From contig JAMXBB010000004.1 of assembly GCA_024138015.1 (NCBI GenBank), positions 6,592,409 through 6,656,408 on the forward strand: a DNA stretch of 64,000 bases. Reading direction: 5' to 3'. This document shows, one piece after another, positions 1-12,440 of the stretch. The DNA comes from Lumnitzera littorea (taxonomy: Eukaryota; Streptophyta; Magnoliopsida; Myrtales; Combretaceae). The position numbers and the translations under genes were made by a program. Within the stretch, counting starts at the first letter, position 1. Every line of letters begins with the position of its first letter. The notes under the pieces are model-generated. The model was not told the origin of the DNA. It saw only the letters and a program-made list of their open reading frames with translations, and searched no databases.

Positions 1-282
1 TTCATATAAATATAAAAATTTAAATAGATAACAATAAAATACTAATAAAACAAAAAATAAATGATTGAAACAGAGCCTTTACTATCCCTTCCCCAGTTAT
101 CTAGACAACAAAAGAACTTACTCGTTATGATTCCTCGGTCACCTAGATAATAAAAGAACTTACTTGTTATGGTGTGGCATTAAGAGTAGTTTTTCTCTCG
201 TGTAGCAACAAGTGACTTCTTGATGAAGTGAACTGTGAAAGATGTCATGATAGTGTTGAGGATAGGCCATAACGAAGCCGTA
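1..282. other. AT-rich flank with short tandem duplication
   Basis: No gene is recognised here. A 42-bp unit occurs twice in tandem (97-138 and 139-180); each copy contains a CTAGA-AA-AAAAGAACTTACT-type core. The stretch ends at the left target-site duplication of the MULE-like element that follows. Confidence 0.5.
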
Positions 283-291
283 TTTTATCAT

Positions 292-2335
292 GGGAAAAGT
301 ATAAAAAGATGATTAATGTTTTTTCTTTAACTTTAGTTTTTAATTTTTTAAATTTTCATTTAAATTCTTAATATTTACAAAAATTTGTAAGCCAGTTATT
401 TTAATTGACAGCATAAATTATTATTGGAAAAAAGTACAAAAAAGTTACGAATGTTTTTTTTTTATTTTAATCCTCAATGTTTATAATTTTTATATAAAAT
501 AAAATCCTTTCGCTACTTCCGTTGATAAAGACATGTGATAGCATATGAGTAGTCCATGTGTAATTATTAAATAAATAAAATATAAAAAATACTAAAAAAC
601 AATAAAAATTTAAAAAAATGAGAAAATTTAAAGAAATCATTATAGACTGAATTATAACTCACTGTACCTCCAAGTTGAAGTTTGGCCACCTAATGACTAA
701 AACAGACTTAAGAATAGACTTACTGATTCAATGAATTGGACCAAGCCCAGCTAAGGTAGCCTTAAATCACCAAATGACTCATTAGGCATGGTGGGATATG
801 GAAGTTTTATCCTGTAATTTTGCCGAATCGGCAAGCCAACTCGCTTGTTCAACACGAATTATAGAAGAAAAGCTGACAAAAAAGTATATTGTAATTTAAC
901 TTTTTAATGGCATCTTAATTTAATTCTATAACGTGTGTCGTATATGAATATCGCTATAAGTTCAATTGTACAACATATTTGTATCAGCTTTGAATCTTGA
1001 TTATGCATTTGTAATGTATATTATATACTTCATATTCATATTGCCAGAATGATATTTGTTTCTTATTTTTCTGATTTTATTTTATTTTTTTTACTTTGTG
1101 AGTTATTATTTTTAGTATTTTTAACATTTTATCGTTTTATTTTTCAATAATTACACATAAACTAATCATACGTTGCTATGTGTCCTTACTAACAAAAGTA
1201 ATAGAAGAACTTATCATTACGCCTCAAAGTCACAAAGTCATAATAATCCCGTCGTGTAAACCATTCTATGATAATAACTGACCTCACAGTATCTACCATA
1301 GACATTATCTACACAAGGCGTCGATGACTCCTGACTTTGCTTAAACAATTTAATTAAGTGTTTAGCTAAGTTATAGTAATTATCGATAATTTTAGATCAA
1401 CATATATAATTACACGTATATTCCATAAAACTTCCCAGGAAATTATACATTAACATAACAGTTCACTAATTTACATAACAACTGTTAGTTTTTCATTTTT
1501 AAGCTATAAAGGAGACTCTAATTATACATCTACTATTAGGCGAATTGATCCTCACACCCCAGGTTTCAAAAAAAACTAATCTCTGGATAGTTGTAGGGTA
1601 GCATAATACTTGAATTATTCAAAAATCAAGACCTGCAAAAGAATCTATATGAATATGAACAACTACAGCTTAGTAAGTTAAATTGGACACTCATGAATAT
1701 ATACAAACATAAATAAGATTATCAAGCAATCATCACACAATGTAGTCCGGTCTGTTGCGAAATCAGAGAAATTTCACATGCTTTAATCCGGGTTGAAGAG
1801 TTTTTATGTTATGCAACAGCTTACGACCAAACCCAAGTTTGTGTAATAGAGACACTACTTCTTCTAAGACTATCCTTTAAACCAATGCCTTCATCCTCAC
1901 TGCGACCTCCTCTCCTGTCACTTAATTTGACTAAAATTTAAGTTTACGGAGTTATTTTTATTAATATTTCTATCTATAGTTTATCATTTAGGTTTGATCG
2001 GATCCTTTAATCGATTATTCTAAACTTTGTGTACTAAGTTTAATCCTACGGTCATTTGGCTTAACTTGATGGCTTACACTTATTTGACAAAAAAACAAAA
2101 AATATTAATGACTGAAATAGAAAAAATAAAAGTATAATGATTGAAATAGAAAAGGAGTAAATGTTAAGGAATTTTTTCTATTTTTCTTAATGATAATTTA
2201 ATGTTGTCGGTTAAAAGGATTAATTTGTAAACTTTTGTAAACGTTTATAAATATTAAGGACTTAAATAAAAATTTTAAAATATTAAGAAATAAAATAGAA
2301 AAGGTAAACATTAAGGATATTTTTATACTTTTCTC
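292..2335. mobile_element. MULE-like nonautonomous element with long TIRs
   Basis: The left end (292-about 520) and the right end (about 2060-2335) are inverted copies of one another; both begin with a G-GAAAAGTATAAAAA-type terminus and continue with T-rich TTAATGTTT and ATTTTAATCC-like blocks. The 9 bases flanking the element are TTTTATCAT (283-291) and TTTTATGAT (2336-2344), 8 of 9 identical, the duplication length expected for Mutator-like elements. No transposase is visible inside. The interior includes a higher-GC block at 640-890 of unknown origin. The TIR itself contains the terminal motif twice (292 and 426), so the ends may be internally duplicated or nested. Assignment to MULE rests on TIR length and the 9-bp duplication. 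Confidence 0.65.
511..1206. repeat. Internal inverted repeat pair inside the MULE-like element
   Basis: About 100 bases at 511-610 and the reverse complement of 1085-1206 align. Both contain CCATGTGTAATTATT or a close variant (TTATGTGTAATTATT), followed by an A-rich tract. They could be TIRs of a second, older element nested within 292-2335, because the outer part of the left copy has no partner on the right. Confidence 0.5.
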
Positions 2336-2344
2336 TTTTATGAT

Positions 2345-3824
2345 AGCTTTTAGATTTGATTTTATTATTATTAGATATATATACATACATACATATATAT
2401 ATTTGTCTAGTTTCCTCTTTTATTTCATCTAAATCTTTTCATCATATACTTAGATAAAATTATTTTTCTCATTTTAACTTATTTATTAAAGTATCCATCA
2501 TTTATAGTATTAAAGCAAGAAGAACCATTTTGTTGTTTACATCTTTTTTCTTTTTTTAAAGAATCATATGCATGGTACTTTATAGATTTTATTAAAAATG
2601 AATACAACCAAAACGACCTCTTATGCTTAAATTATAATTTTTCCTCTCCCTACTATTTTAACCTCAATAAACTAACTTCACTCACACATAAATTAACTCA
2701 TCCTCAAGCCCTAAACGGAATACGTACAATAATCTCGCTAGTACGTATAAACCCTAGAAAAATAATAGTTGAACCATAATTCAAGTCCGAGTGTTTTAAA
2801 CTGTACAATAAGTTGATAAGGCTAATAACAATAAAAGATTACGAAGTTTAATAAATTAAATATAACACCAATAACAAAACCCTAGGAATTGATCAAAACC
2901 CTAAAATTATAAACATAAACCTATAAAATAGTTAAATATTACTCAATAGTAATATAATCATAGTTGAATATAATTTTCGACTAAATCGCCTATTCGCACG
3001 AAATTTTGACGAAATCGCCACAATAACTTGTAAAAATTATAATTTTAACAGGTACCAATTAAATCGATAAAATTTCACAAAAATTTGAAAATTAATTTAC
3101 AAGGAGAATCGTTATAATTTATATGATTCGAAAAATTACATATATTTGTTAATAATTTTCATTTCCAATTTATCTCTTTTTCCTTCTTTCCATTTTCACT
3201 TCAAGTCCACGTCCTGCACAAACCAAAACCAAAATTAGCAAAATGAAACTAAACTAGTAGCCCACGTGAGAAAAATGAAATGCCAAAATTTGGAAATTAT
3301 TACATTGTCTTATCTTAATAAATGTGTAGATTAAGATAGGATTTTTCTTTCTCTAAAATTTGCTAATCACGTGGAATAAAAGGAAGCAAATAAAATCTGG
3401 AAAACAAACATTCACAAAGTTAAAGAAAAACAAAACCGAAAAGAAGAGGAAAAACCTGGAAGCAACAACGTGAAGAATGGAAGAAAGGAAAAAGAAAGAA
3501 GAAAAGAAGAAGGAAAGAACTAAAAGAAAAAGGTAAGTATTTATTTTTATGTAGATGTATATTATATATAGTATATACATGTATAAATAAAGTAGTTGTA
3601 TAGTATTTTTATACATTTAACATAACTAATACAAGTCTATGTGCATAAATCCTTAGATTTAATTAAATATGTATGTATCAGGTTATGTATCCATACATGT
3701 ATGTACATAGGTATATTATACGGGAGAGTATGTATTATGTATTTTTTTTAGTATACATATGATTAGTATTAAGTATTTATATTAAATAACTAAGTATATC
3801 TATGTATAAGTGTGTACCGTGAGC

Positions 3825-3869
<45 letters not shown>

Positions 3870-4690
3870 ATCCATGTATAATTACTTTAGTATACATATA
3901 TATATATATATATATTCGTATAGTATAGTATATATAGTAGTATGCCTCCATGAGTAATAATTATATGTATATTCCGAATATATATGTATGTATATATATT
4001 TATGTACATTTGTAAGAATTATATATAAATAAATGCAAATACATAAATACATGAATATGTATGTAAGAGTATGTTTTAAATAAATACATATACATATATA
4101 ATATGTATAATGTATAGTATATATATATATAAGTAGTATACTGAATATGTATTAGCATATAATATATTTACTAAATTTGTAAATATATATATATATATAA
4201 TACCGTAATTAAGGATTTTTATAAAAATAAAATTATAACATATAAATATATATATATATAAACCGTAAAATATATAAATGAGAAATAACAAAAATAATAA
4301 AGGCAGTAATAATAATAATAATCATAATAAAATAAAAATCTCAAAAATAGGAAAATATACTCAAAATAATAAAAATATCAAATATATGATTTAATTAATT
4401 ATTAAATCATAAATATATTAAGAAAAAACGAAAATTAATATTTTATAATTTTTAAACTTAAATAATAATTTTTATGATATTTTTATATCGCAATTTATGC
4501 TACGAGTCACAACATCCAAAATGGACCTCGTTACGAGAAAATACGTTCGAAAACAATCAAAATATACTATAAATTCATAATGATTTGAGCTAAAACGAAA
4601 AAGTTACATGCGATTCAATAAAAATCTTGAATTGACAATTTCACGTAACCAAGCGAAGTAGACCTTACAAATTACAACACTAGTTAGCTT
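2345..4690. other. AT-rich region without recognisable gene
   Basis: No coding signal stands out; open frames are short and consist of low-complexity residues. The stretch has a purine-rich tract (3415-3535) ending in a donor-like AAAAAGGTAAGTAT at 3527, and long AT microsatellites. It may be the 5' part of the Gypsy-type LTR that ends at 5995, since the splice-like donor here is matched by acceptor-like sites at about 4727 and 5630. Confidence 0.4.
3824..3869. repeat. (TA)n(TG)n microsatellite
   Basis: An uninterrupted TA run passes directly into a TG run. Further TA runs occur at 3895-3915, 4120-4132 and 4185-4199. Confidence 0.9.
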
Positions 4691-4699
4691 TAAATTTCC

Positions 4700-5995
4700 A
4701 AACTTACAAATTTTCCTTATTCTCAGGTGATCTCGATATCGACCCTGAGTTACCTACAGACTACTACGATCCTTGAGCTAGCTATGACTGAGTGAGTTTT
4801 TCCTTATGATTTCATGCTTATTTGTACTTGTAATTAGTGAATCTAAATTATGATTTATAAATAAATGTGTATGGGGTTGGGTTATGCTTGTGCATGATAA
4901 TTGTTGTTAATGATGGATCTACTTTAAATTTCAATAATATAATGTTTGTTGTATAGTAGATTCACTAGATTGATTGTTTATGACTTAGAATGATCATTAA
5001 TTAAATATAACTTAACTTTTTATTCAACTAGAAAAATTAACTTGGATCATGCATAAATCATGCACTATATAACTAATTCCGGGTAGTCACATTACACAGA
5101 GGTAGCGAAAGGTCATACGTAGGTTGATTATTGATTGTTATTGATTTCGTACGGTGCACACATGCAATATGATCTTACCTTTGCCCGCGGGATGACTAGG
5201 CGTTGGAGGCGCCAATTGTCTGGTTATGGGTCGAGTCTAGAGGCCTTCGTTTAGGGATGAGTGAGGGCTGCGTGAACCTACTCACAATCATATGTAGAAC
5301 TCATTTTGATAAGGTTAATAATTGATGTACCATTACATTTTAAATACAAAATACGGAGTTTTGTTACGAAATAAGTTCTAATATGATACCCGGATTTGAC
5401 TGTTCTGATGAATCTTTAACCTTAACTTCGGAGGGCGTTAAATCTGAGTTGCATGTAGTACCTGGTCACTTGTATGTATTTGTTTGACATACTGTTTGTT
5501 CATGCATTCATTTGGTTGAACTTAACTGTTGTATAAACTTGATTGCTATATGGTTGAAGGAAAATATCTCACTAAGCTAGTAAGCTTATACCTTTGTAGT
5601 CTCTCTCGCAGGCCAACCTATTCATGGAGTCGGGCCGTCGTTTGCCCGAGGTTAGTTTTTTACACAGGATCAGTGTGGGAGCAGGATGAGTTCAGAGAGT
5701 ACTTCTGATAGTTTGGATTTGGATATATAATTGCTATTCTAGTTTAACTTAAGACACATTTCAGCCTCTGTATCTATAAATTTTTATACAAATAGACTAT
5801 GTGTTATGTTTTTTTTTTATAATATTATTATTTGTCATAAAATAATATTAGTTAAGCTTGCGCACTCTTGGTAGTTAGTAGCAGCTGTAGCCTTGTGTAT
5901 CGTATAAAAGAGTCGTCGATTGTAAATGAATTCAATCTACAATCCTTTGTACGGTATACGGCGACTACCACGACTAGCCCCCTCGGGTCGTGACA
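4700..5995 (+). mobile_element. 3' portion of an old Ty3/Gypsy-type LTR (copy A)
   Basis: The segment ends in GGGTCGTGACA, a terminus typical of long chromovirus-type LTRs in plants (established knowledge). Before the end are a GC-rich block (5170-5290), a CTCACTAAGCTAGTAAGC-like motif (5568) and an acceptor-like CTCTCTCGCAG (5623). The same order of landmarks is seen in the LTR-like copies ending at about 17680 and 36895. No internal coding region follows, so this is either a solo LTR or a fragment. The 5' end could not be located and may lie as far back as about 2.7 kb. Confidence 0.45.
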
Positions 5996-6680
5996 GCACG
6001 AGTCTATACAACTTCCAGTTTCAACACACATAGCCTCTATGCATTTACCCCGGCCTTGTTTTGCCATTTTACAACCAAACCTCTTTCAATAGAATTTCAT
6101 CATGTCATGTTTACATATATAAAATGTAGCTCCTCCTATTTGAAATTTCTAATAAAAGATTAGAGTTATTTTTATATTTACAACACAAAGGCACCATTTG
6201 TATGTTATATTATTTTTGGTTGTCAAAGGTAAGCACGAGTATATACTTATTTCTTTTGTTTTATTAGTACATATTATTATGCCATTAGCATATTTGTTAT
6301 ATGATTTTATTTATTATCTCTATAGATACATAAGAACCTTAGAAATCACCAGCCTTACCTTGGATATGCACTTAATTGATAATTAAAATATAGAATTGTC
6401 ATAAATAAATCCTGAAAAATCACAATTAATATCGAAAATCTATACCTCCACTCAATAATCATAGGTAATACTTTCTTGTGAATATTGTTAGTATAGATAG
6501 TTAAGAAAGATCACAGTCTTTCTCTAACAAAGCTTTCATGCTCACTCTTATGGATCTCAACCATATTGTCCTCTCCATTTCCAGCTTTCATCAACATCCA
6601 CTTGCTACCTTAAAACGGTTTCAATATGATTCTTCGTTTGTTAAGTAAGTGATCTAGATAGCTTTAATCATCAATGAAGA
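5996..6680. other. Intergenic, no gene seen
   Basis: AT-rich sequence with one short frame at 6198-6386 that shows no family features. Nothing else is recognised before the poly-G tract. Confidence 0.4.
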
Positions 6681-6806
6681 GGGGGGGGGGGGGGGGGNNN
6701 NNNNNNNNNNNNNNNNNNNNNNNNNNNNNNNNNNNNNNNNNNNNNNNNNNNNNNNNNNNNNNNNNNNNNNGGGGGGGGGGGGGGGGGGGGGGGGTGGGGG
6801 GGGGGG
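6681..6806. other. Assembly gap inside a poly-G tract
   Basis: Seventeen G (6681-6697), 73 N (6698-6770), then G again to 6806 with one T at 6795. The gap falls inside a homopolymer, so the true length is unknown and the flanking G may include sequencing artefact. Confidence 0.98.
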
Positions 6807-6911
6807 TTGGTGGTGGTGTTTGAGACAATGCATTTCGATTAGTTAATGAGGGAGAGTTTTGTACTTTACCACTTTCTTTTTCTTTGTTTTTTGAGTTTAT
6901 CTTCTTTTCTT

Positions 6912-7340
6912 ACACTGAGTTTGGATGGATGAATATCAGTGGATTTCAAATAAAAGGGACGAAAAGCAACGAAAAGTTTGTGTTTGGTTACTTTTATTGA
7001 GAATGGTAAAAGAGTGACTTAGATGGAAATGAGATGAAACGTTTTTACTCAACAAATTATTTTCTCTTCAAAATTAGATAGAAACTAAGGGAAATGAGTG
7101 GAAATGATGTAAAGTTAAAAAAAAAACCCTAAAAAGAGAAGGAAAGTAGAGCAATAGAGATCAAATTTGGATAAGGTAATTTGATCATATTTCCAATTAT
7201 TTCATTCCATTTCCATATTTTATATCCAAACAATAGTAAATTTTTCACTCATTTCCTTTTCTATTGATGTCCTTTCCATTATTTTCTTTTCTAAATTTCT
7301 TTTCGTTTCTACTTATCTCTACCATGGCCAAACACAATGA
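6912..7340. mobile_element. Candidate MITE with purine/pyrimidine-mirrored ends
   Basis: The left end ACACTGAGTTTGG matches the reverse complement of the right end (TCATTGTGTTTGG) at 10 of 13 positions. The left half is purine-rich and the right half pyrimidine-rich, so the ends pair over a longer, imperfect stretch. GTTTGGAT-type termini of this sort are common in plant MITEs. No clean target-site duplication was found, and the superfamily is unassigned. Confidence 0.35.
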
Positions 7341-7488
7341 TAATCTTCTTGCTTACATATTTCAAAAGAAAAAAAAAAAGAGGAATTAATTAGGTAGATT
7401 AACTTATAATTGAGGGGATTTAGTTGAGGTAGTGACATAAGTTGCGCCTTACGTATCTTATTAAAAGGATATCTTAGAGAGCGTGATT

Positions 7489-7742
7489 GAAAGTGTCAAA
7501 TAATAACGCATTGATCTTGTAGTTCTTAAACAATTGAATTTGTTTTTCATCTAAGCAACTATTTGATTTTTGAAAACAAGGCTCCTATGTTATGATACAA
7601 TCTTTAAGTTATTATGAAAGTGTCGAATAATAACACATTACTAAATATTCATGGACTCTTAAGCTGGCTTTTGTCTAAGTTGCTTTGGTGATTAATGAAT
7701 GAGACGAAGTTTACTCAATAAACTCAATGAGGGGTTATCTTC
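7489..7742. repeat. 127-bp direct tandem duplication (diverged)
   Basis: GAAAGTGTCAAATAATAACG at 7489 recurs as GAAAGTGTCGAATAATAACA at 7616. Later parts of the units also match (CATCTAAGCAAC and GTCTAAGTTGC), giving a period of 127 bases. No coding frame is maintained. Confidence 0.7.
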
Positions 7743-8073
7743 ATATTTATGTGCAAGGACTACACCAAAATGGTAACCTTTTTACTTTTCCATAACCCCC
7801 CAGATTCTCCACATTTTTTAGAGCTATCATGGGGACAATGGAGCAAGAACTATGGGATTGAGGGTAATTGCCATACAGTCTTCTAGGTTTCCTACCTTCT
7901 CCCTATTCAAATGTATATGATGAGTAGAACTTAGATTAAATGTGTAGAGCTAAAATGGACTACCAACAAGTGGTAAGTGTTAGAGATATGGATGCATTTA
8001 AGTTGCCCCCTCTTATTGTTCTTTTTGCTTTTTGTTTGTTAAATCATAAATAAAAACATTTCATGAAAACTTT

Positions 8074-9180
8074 AGGGAAATTAAAAATAACCCCATAAAC
8101 TTTAACTAAAGTACAGATATAACTCTTAACTTTCAAATGTTTTTAACAATTTCATAAACTTTAATAAATTAGCAACATATAAGAGACCTACTTTTTTATT
8201 AAAAAAACACTCTCATGGACCATTCACTTTACTAAATAGAAGGAAGATGGAATTGATATTCCCCCTTTATTTCATAATGTGGGTATATTGCAAAATTTAG
8301 TTATTGTAACAGTTGTTTAGGAGGTGAAACTTCCCACTAAATATTGAATAACTATTACTATAACCTATGAATTTTTCTATTCATTAGACAAATTCCTCTA
8401 TTACTCTCTTCTTCTCTTCCCATCTTCCTCTACCTAAACACCATTCTTGCAATAGACTGCCCATCACCATATAGACCACTAAGGGACCACCACTATATGA
8501 CCTACACACAATAACTAAACTTACTTGACCTACCCACCTACATCCACCAGACACATACCCATACATACATGAACTTACACCCGCTTAACATAAACCCACA
8601 AGGGCAATTTGACTTTATAGGAATAAAGAGACTTTGGGGGTGGGAGAGAAAGAAAGTAGAGTAGAGAAAGAGAGAGACAGATTGAAGAGAGAAAGTAAAG
8701 TAAAGAGAGAGAGAAACGGATTGAAAATAAATAATATAGTAAAAAGACCCAAACCGAGTGAGAAACAAAGGGATGAAGCAGAATGAGAAAGAAAGGGATG
8801 GAGGGAAGAAGATGGGGTAATATTATCATTTGCACTATATTACAAGTCTATTCTTTGAATGATCTTTCTCTAACTAAACAAGGCCAAAGGATTATTGCAA
8901 CTTTAGTTAATTCCTATTGAATAAGAATCTAGTTACAAGTCTATTACATATGGTGAAGTGAATAGGTTATAAATTCAAAGGTCATAGGGTGTTAAAGAAT
9001 ATTTTAATAAGTTTGAGCAAATGTTTCTACACCAAAGTCAAAGTTTATAGGTTATTTATAACTTTTGGGTGTTATTTGCCTATTTTAAAAACTTATGGGG
9101 ATATTTATAATAATATGAAAGTTTAAGAGGTAAATATATATATAAATTAAAGTTTATGGAAGTTATTTGCATTTTTCCCT
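8074..9180. mobile_element. MULE-like nonautonomous element with long TIRs
   Basis: The left end (8074-about 8200) and the reverse complement of the right end (about 9000-9180) share AGGGAAA...AAATAAC.CCATAAACTTTAA and continue in register for over 100 bases. Flanking 9-mers GAAAACTTT and GAATGTTTT agree at 6 of 9 positions, a decayed duplication. There is no transposase inside. The interior is largely purine-rich low-complexity sequence. Long TIRs together with a 9-bp duplication suggest a Mutator-like element. Confidence 0.55.
8636..8822. repeat. GA-rich low-complexity tract
   Basis: Repeated GAGAGAAAG-type sequence inside the MULE-like element. Its complement gives long serine/leucine/phenylalanine-rich frames that are composition artefacts rather than genes. 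Confidence 0.85.
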
Positions 9181-9394
9181 GAATGTTTTAAATAAAAAAG
9201 AAGGTCTTGTGGTGTGATATAAAACTAAATCCAACTTGAGCTATAAAATTAGTAGTATGAGACAAAAGTTTAGACATTAGAATAAAGATTAAAAAATACA
9301 AGTTAGTCACTAGTTACTAATAAATGATAACTTACTTTTGCCGGAAGTCTATTTATACCAAATGGGATATGTTTCGGACCTATATTTATTTCAT

Positions 9395-9901
9395 AGGACA
9401 ATGTCATTGCAATATCTAAACTTTTCACTTTTTTTGCAATTTTACAACTTAACCCTTAAGTTATCAAATTATACGCCTAATTAGAAGTTTAGTTGCTACA
9501 AATATTTTTATGTCATCTTTTTTCCATTATTACTATAACCTAATCATTATTAGAAACCAATAATAATGCCATGCGCATGATTTGTAATTTTACAATTCAT
9601 AATTAGTTGATTAGATACCAACCATGTATCCACATGAGGAAAAAATATACACATCATTAGTAAAATATAAATTTGAAGTGATAAAATTATAATAATTTGA
9701 TACAATTTAATGTTAAAAAAATAATAATAAAATTAAAACTCATTATATATAAAATCAATCACACCAAAATTACACGCATTAATATACTATTAGTTTCTAA
9801 TGATGATTGAGTCACTAGTGATTGATAAATTGACAACTTGAACTTGAGGTATAAAATTGTAAAAACATATAAAGTTGAGGTAGCAACCATAACATTATCC
9901 C
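9395..9901. mobile_element. MULE-like MITE with 9-bp target duplication
   Basis: The left end AGGACAATG and reverse-complemented right end GGGATAATG open an inverted repeat of roughly 100 bases (shared TTTTTGCAATTTTA / TTTTTACAATTTTA and AACTT-A--CTTAAGTT blocks). The flanks are TTATTTCAT (9386-9394) and TTATTTTTT (9902-9910), 7 of 9 identical. At 507 bp, with no coding capacity, it fits a short nonautonomous Mutator-like element. Confidence 0.6.
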
Positions 9902-10129
9902 TTATTTTTTATGTTGTTAATTGCTACAGTAATACATCAAATGTTGTGAATGAGAAATAGTTTTTTCTAATGAAAATAGTTTGAAAATTTAATATTATCT
10001 AATTAAATGTTTGTTTCTCTCATTTCCATTTTTCTATTATTAAATATATATATTTTTTATTTTTTTACGATGAATTATCATGGATCCATTGAATCCACAA
10101 TTCATGGGGGTGGAATTGCCCCTAAAGTG

Positions 10130-12195
10130 AGAACTAGGTTGGGAAAATAATTGTGAATCATAAATCGAACTGTAAACAAAATCGAAAAAAAAAATTCATT
10201 TTTTATACAAGTGGTACATTTAACAGTTTAGTTCAATGTTAATCAACCGATTCGTAGTTCGGTTCAAAGAACTAAACTAAACCGTTCAATTTGAATCAAA
10301 CCGAACCCATTACTTAAAAAAAAAAAAAAACTAAAGATTTGATCATTATACAAGTGATTGTACGCTATAAAAATAGTTAACTGCATAGCATTAGTTATAT
10401 AAGTGATAGCACTTGACTGAGCTCATTCGTGATAAGATTAAAGCTATTTGGCAGCATACAAAGCAAGTACCCCCATAGGCTCCATGCCCCCTTGAAAATG
10501 GAAAGGATGTTGAACTAAAAAACAAGGTTAATAACCGCATCCAAGTTAGCGTGGAATTTAAGGATGGTTTGTCAAGAGCAATGGACTTATTTTGTGTAGC
10601 ATTAATGAAATTTAAAACAAACTATAAAAATTCATTGGAAGCACTTTCGTGAAACGTGGTTAAAGGTACCTCTTATCTTTTGGTAGGCTAAGTTCCAATG
10701 TACTGTTAGTTACCGATTCCCAGTATGTTGTCTTCGTCTCTATTATATTATACTACAATTTTGAAAGGAAGGAGACTTTAAGTTTTGCAGTTAAAGTTTG
10801 TCTTTTTGTTAATTTTAGTTCTCTTTCCTTTTTTCTTTCAATGGCATACATACATCATTATGGTTAAGAAAAATGCCCTATGTATATAGAGATGTTAAGA
10901 GAGAGGTGATATGATCAGTTAGGTAACCATTGACTACTGAGTAATATGATAGATACAGATTTTCATTACTTAGTTAATGATGAAGCATAGTATGCTTCAT
11001 GAATTGGGATGTGACTCCTTTTAGCTTCATTTAATGATGCATCTTCGACATAAGACACACAGAAAAGCATCATAACGAAACGAACTGAAAGTAAACAAAG
11101 AAAAACTAAGAAAGTTTGGGTAGCTATCAAATGGTTATGACTTACCACTTGATTCTATTCAGCCTACAATCTGCTAGATATAATATATCGGTTCGAACTG
11201 AAGGGTCACTTGCCGCTATTCCCTACTAAAGGGAGTAAATAATAGTTGAAGGATAATGAAAACACTATAATTGCACAAGGAAAACTTGAATAATATTCAG
11301 ATAGTAATGATCGATTGTCTGTATACAAGTAAGTGGGAGTTTATATACTCGTTTATTAGGGTTACTTTACATGTATAAAAAGATAAAAGAGCATTCTTAT
11401 AATTAGGTTACATAGTATATACAAAAAAGGGTAAAAGAGATAAAGAATATTCAATACAGAAAAGTAAATAATCATTTTAGATAGTTGTGTTAGAAAACAT
11501 GTGTTACTTGATGGTTGGATATTGGAAATATGGTACAAGGTGGCAAAAAAGAGAAAAGAGAGATTACAGTTAAGGGCTGACTTGATTTGGATCAAGTTGG
11601 AGCTTAGTCAATCTTGTTACAAAATGGTCAGCTTGAGTTGGGGTCGGGTGCTTATGATCGGCTTGGGAGATTAGCTCGGATAGTCTTGGAGTTGCTTTCT
11701 CTAATGTCTTGTCATAGCACAGTTGTTGGGCATAAGCAGGTTTGGCACTCGTAAGGGTTTGACAATTAGGTTAGTAGGGGATTACCTCTGAAAAGGAATC
11801 TTTGTCTCAGATATGGCTTTAAGTAAGAATTCTTTGTACTAGTCCTTAGAGTCTTCTAGCTTAGTTATGCGTGATCGGTCCAAGGGATTAATTCCTATCA
11901 TTTAACCTATTATATGACATAAATTTTTGTCTTACGATGGTTGTTACAAGTAGATATTTTTCCTTTTCTTTCTACCTTTATTCTTCTCTTAAATTTTAAT
12001 ATTATAAAAAAAAAATGTTTGAACTACAAATCAAATTAGACCGAACTATTTTTCCTAGGTTCAGAAAATTTATGATTGAACCATTTGATTAGTTTGATTT
12101 AAAAAAAAAAATGGGAATCATTAAATTAGGTTTGGTTCAATAAGTTAAAGCAGTGAAACTATACCATACCAAATCAAACCACATCTACCTCTAGT
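10130..12195. mobile_element. Possible degenerate hAT-like element
   Basis: At 10150-10310 and, in reverse orientation, at 12030-12195 there is AT-rich sequence with repeated AACCGAAC / GGTTCGGT-type motifs, which plant hAT-derived nonautonomous elements often carry near their ends. The right side finishes in CTACCTCTA, close to a hAT terminus, but no matching left terminus was found. The interior (10311-12029) holds no recognised gene; a short frame near 10420-10620 is unassigned. The call is weak and may describe two unrelated fragments. Confidence 0.25.
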
Positions 12196-12440
12196 AGAAA
12201 CCACTTGTTTTCTCGAATGGTTTAAAAATCATCGTTGCAAATAGATATTGGCTTTAGAATATGTGGTGTGGTTACAAGCTTGTTTGCATTTAGAATGCAC
12301 TAGGTTTATATATTGCAAATAGTATAGATTAACAAATTTGAGAAAAGAAAAATAAGAGAGAGAGAGAGAGATGAGATGAGAAAAGGAAACAAAAAATGCA
12401 AAAGATTCTTGAGAAAATAATCCCAAAAGTATAGCACATA

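Noticed and set aside
2198..4291. Short minus-strand frames in the AT-rich region
   Set aside because: Ile/Tyr/Phe-rich translations of TA microsatellites and AT-rich repeats.
8384..8835. Minus-strand frames of 60-86 codons over the GA-rich tract
   Set aside because: They are products of low-complexity composition (Ser/Leu/Phe) and overlap one another in different frames.
10966..11595. Minus-strand frames of 60-77 codons
   Set aside because: No conserved motif, no splice or promoter context; hydrophobic composition expected from AT-rich DNA.
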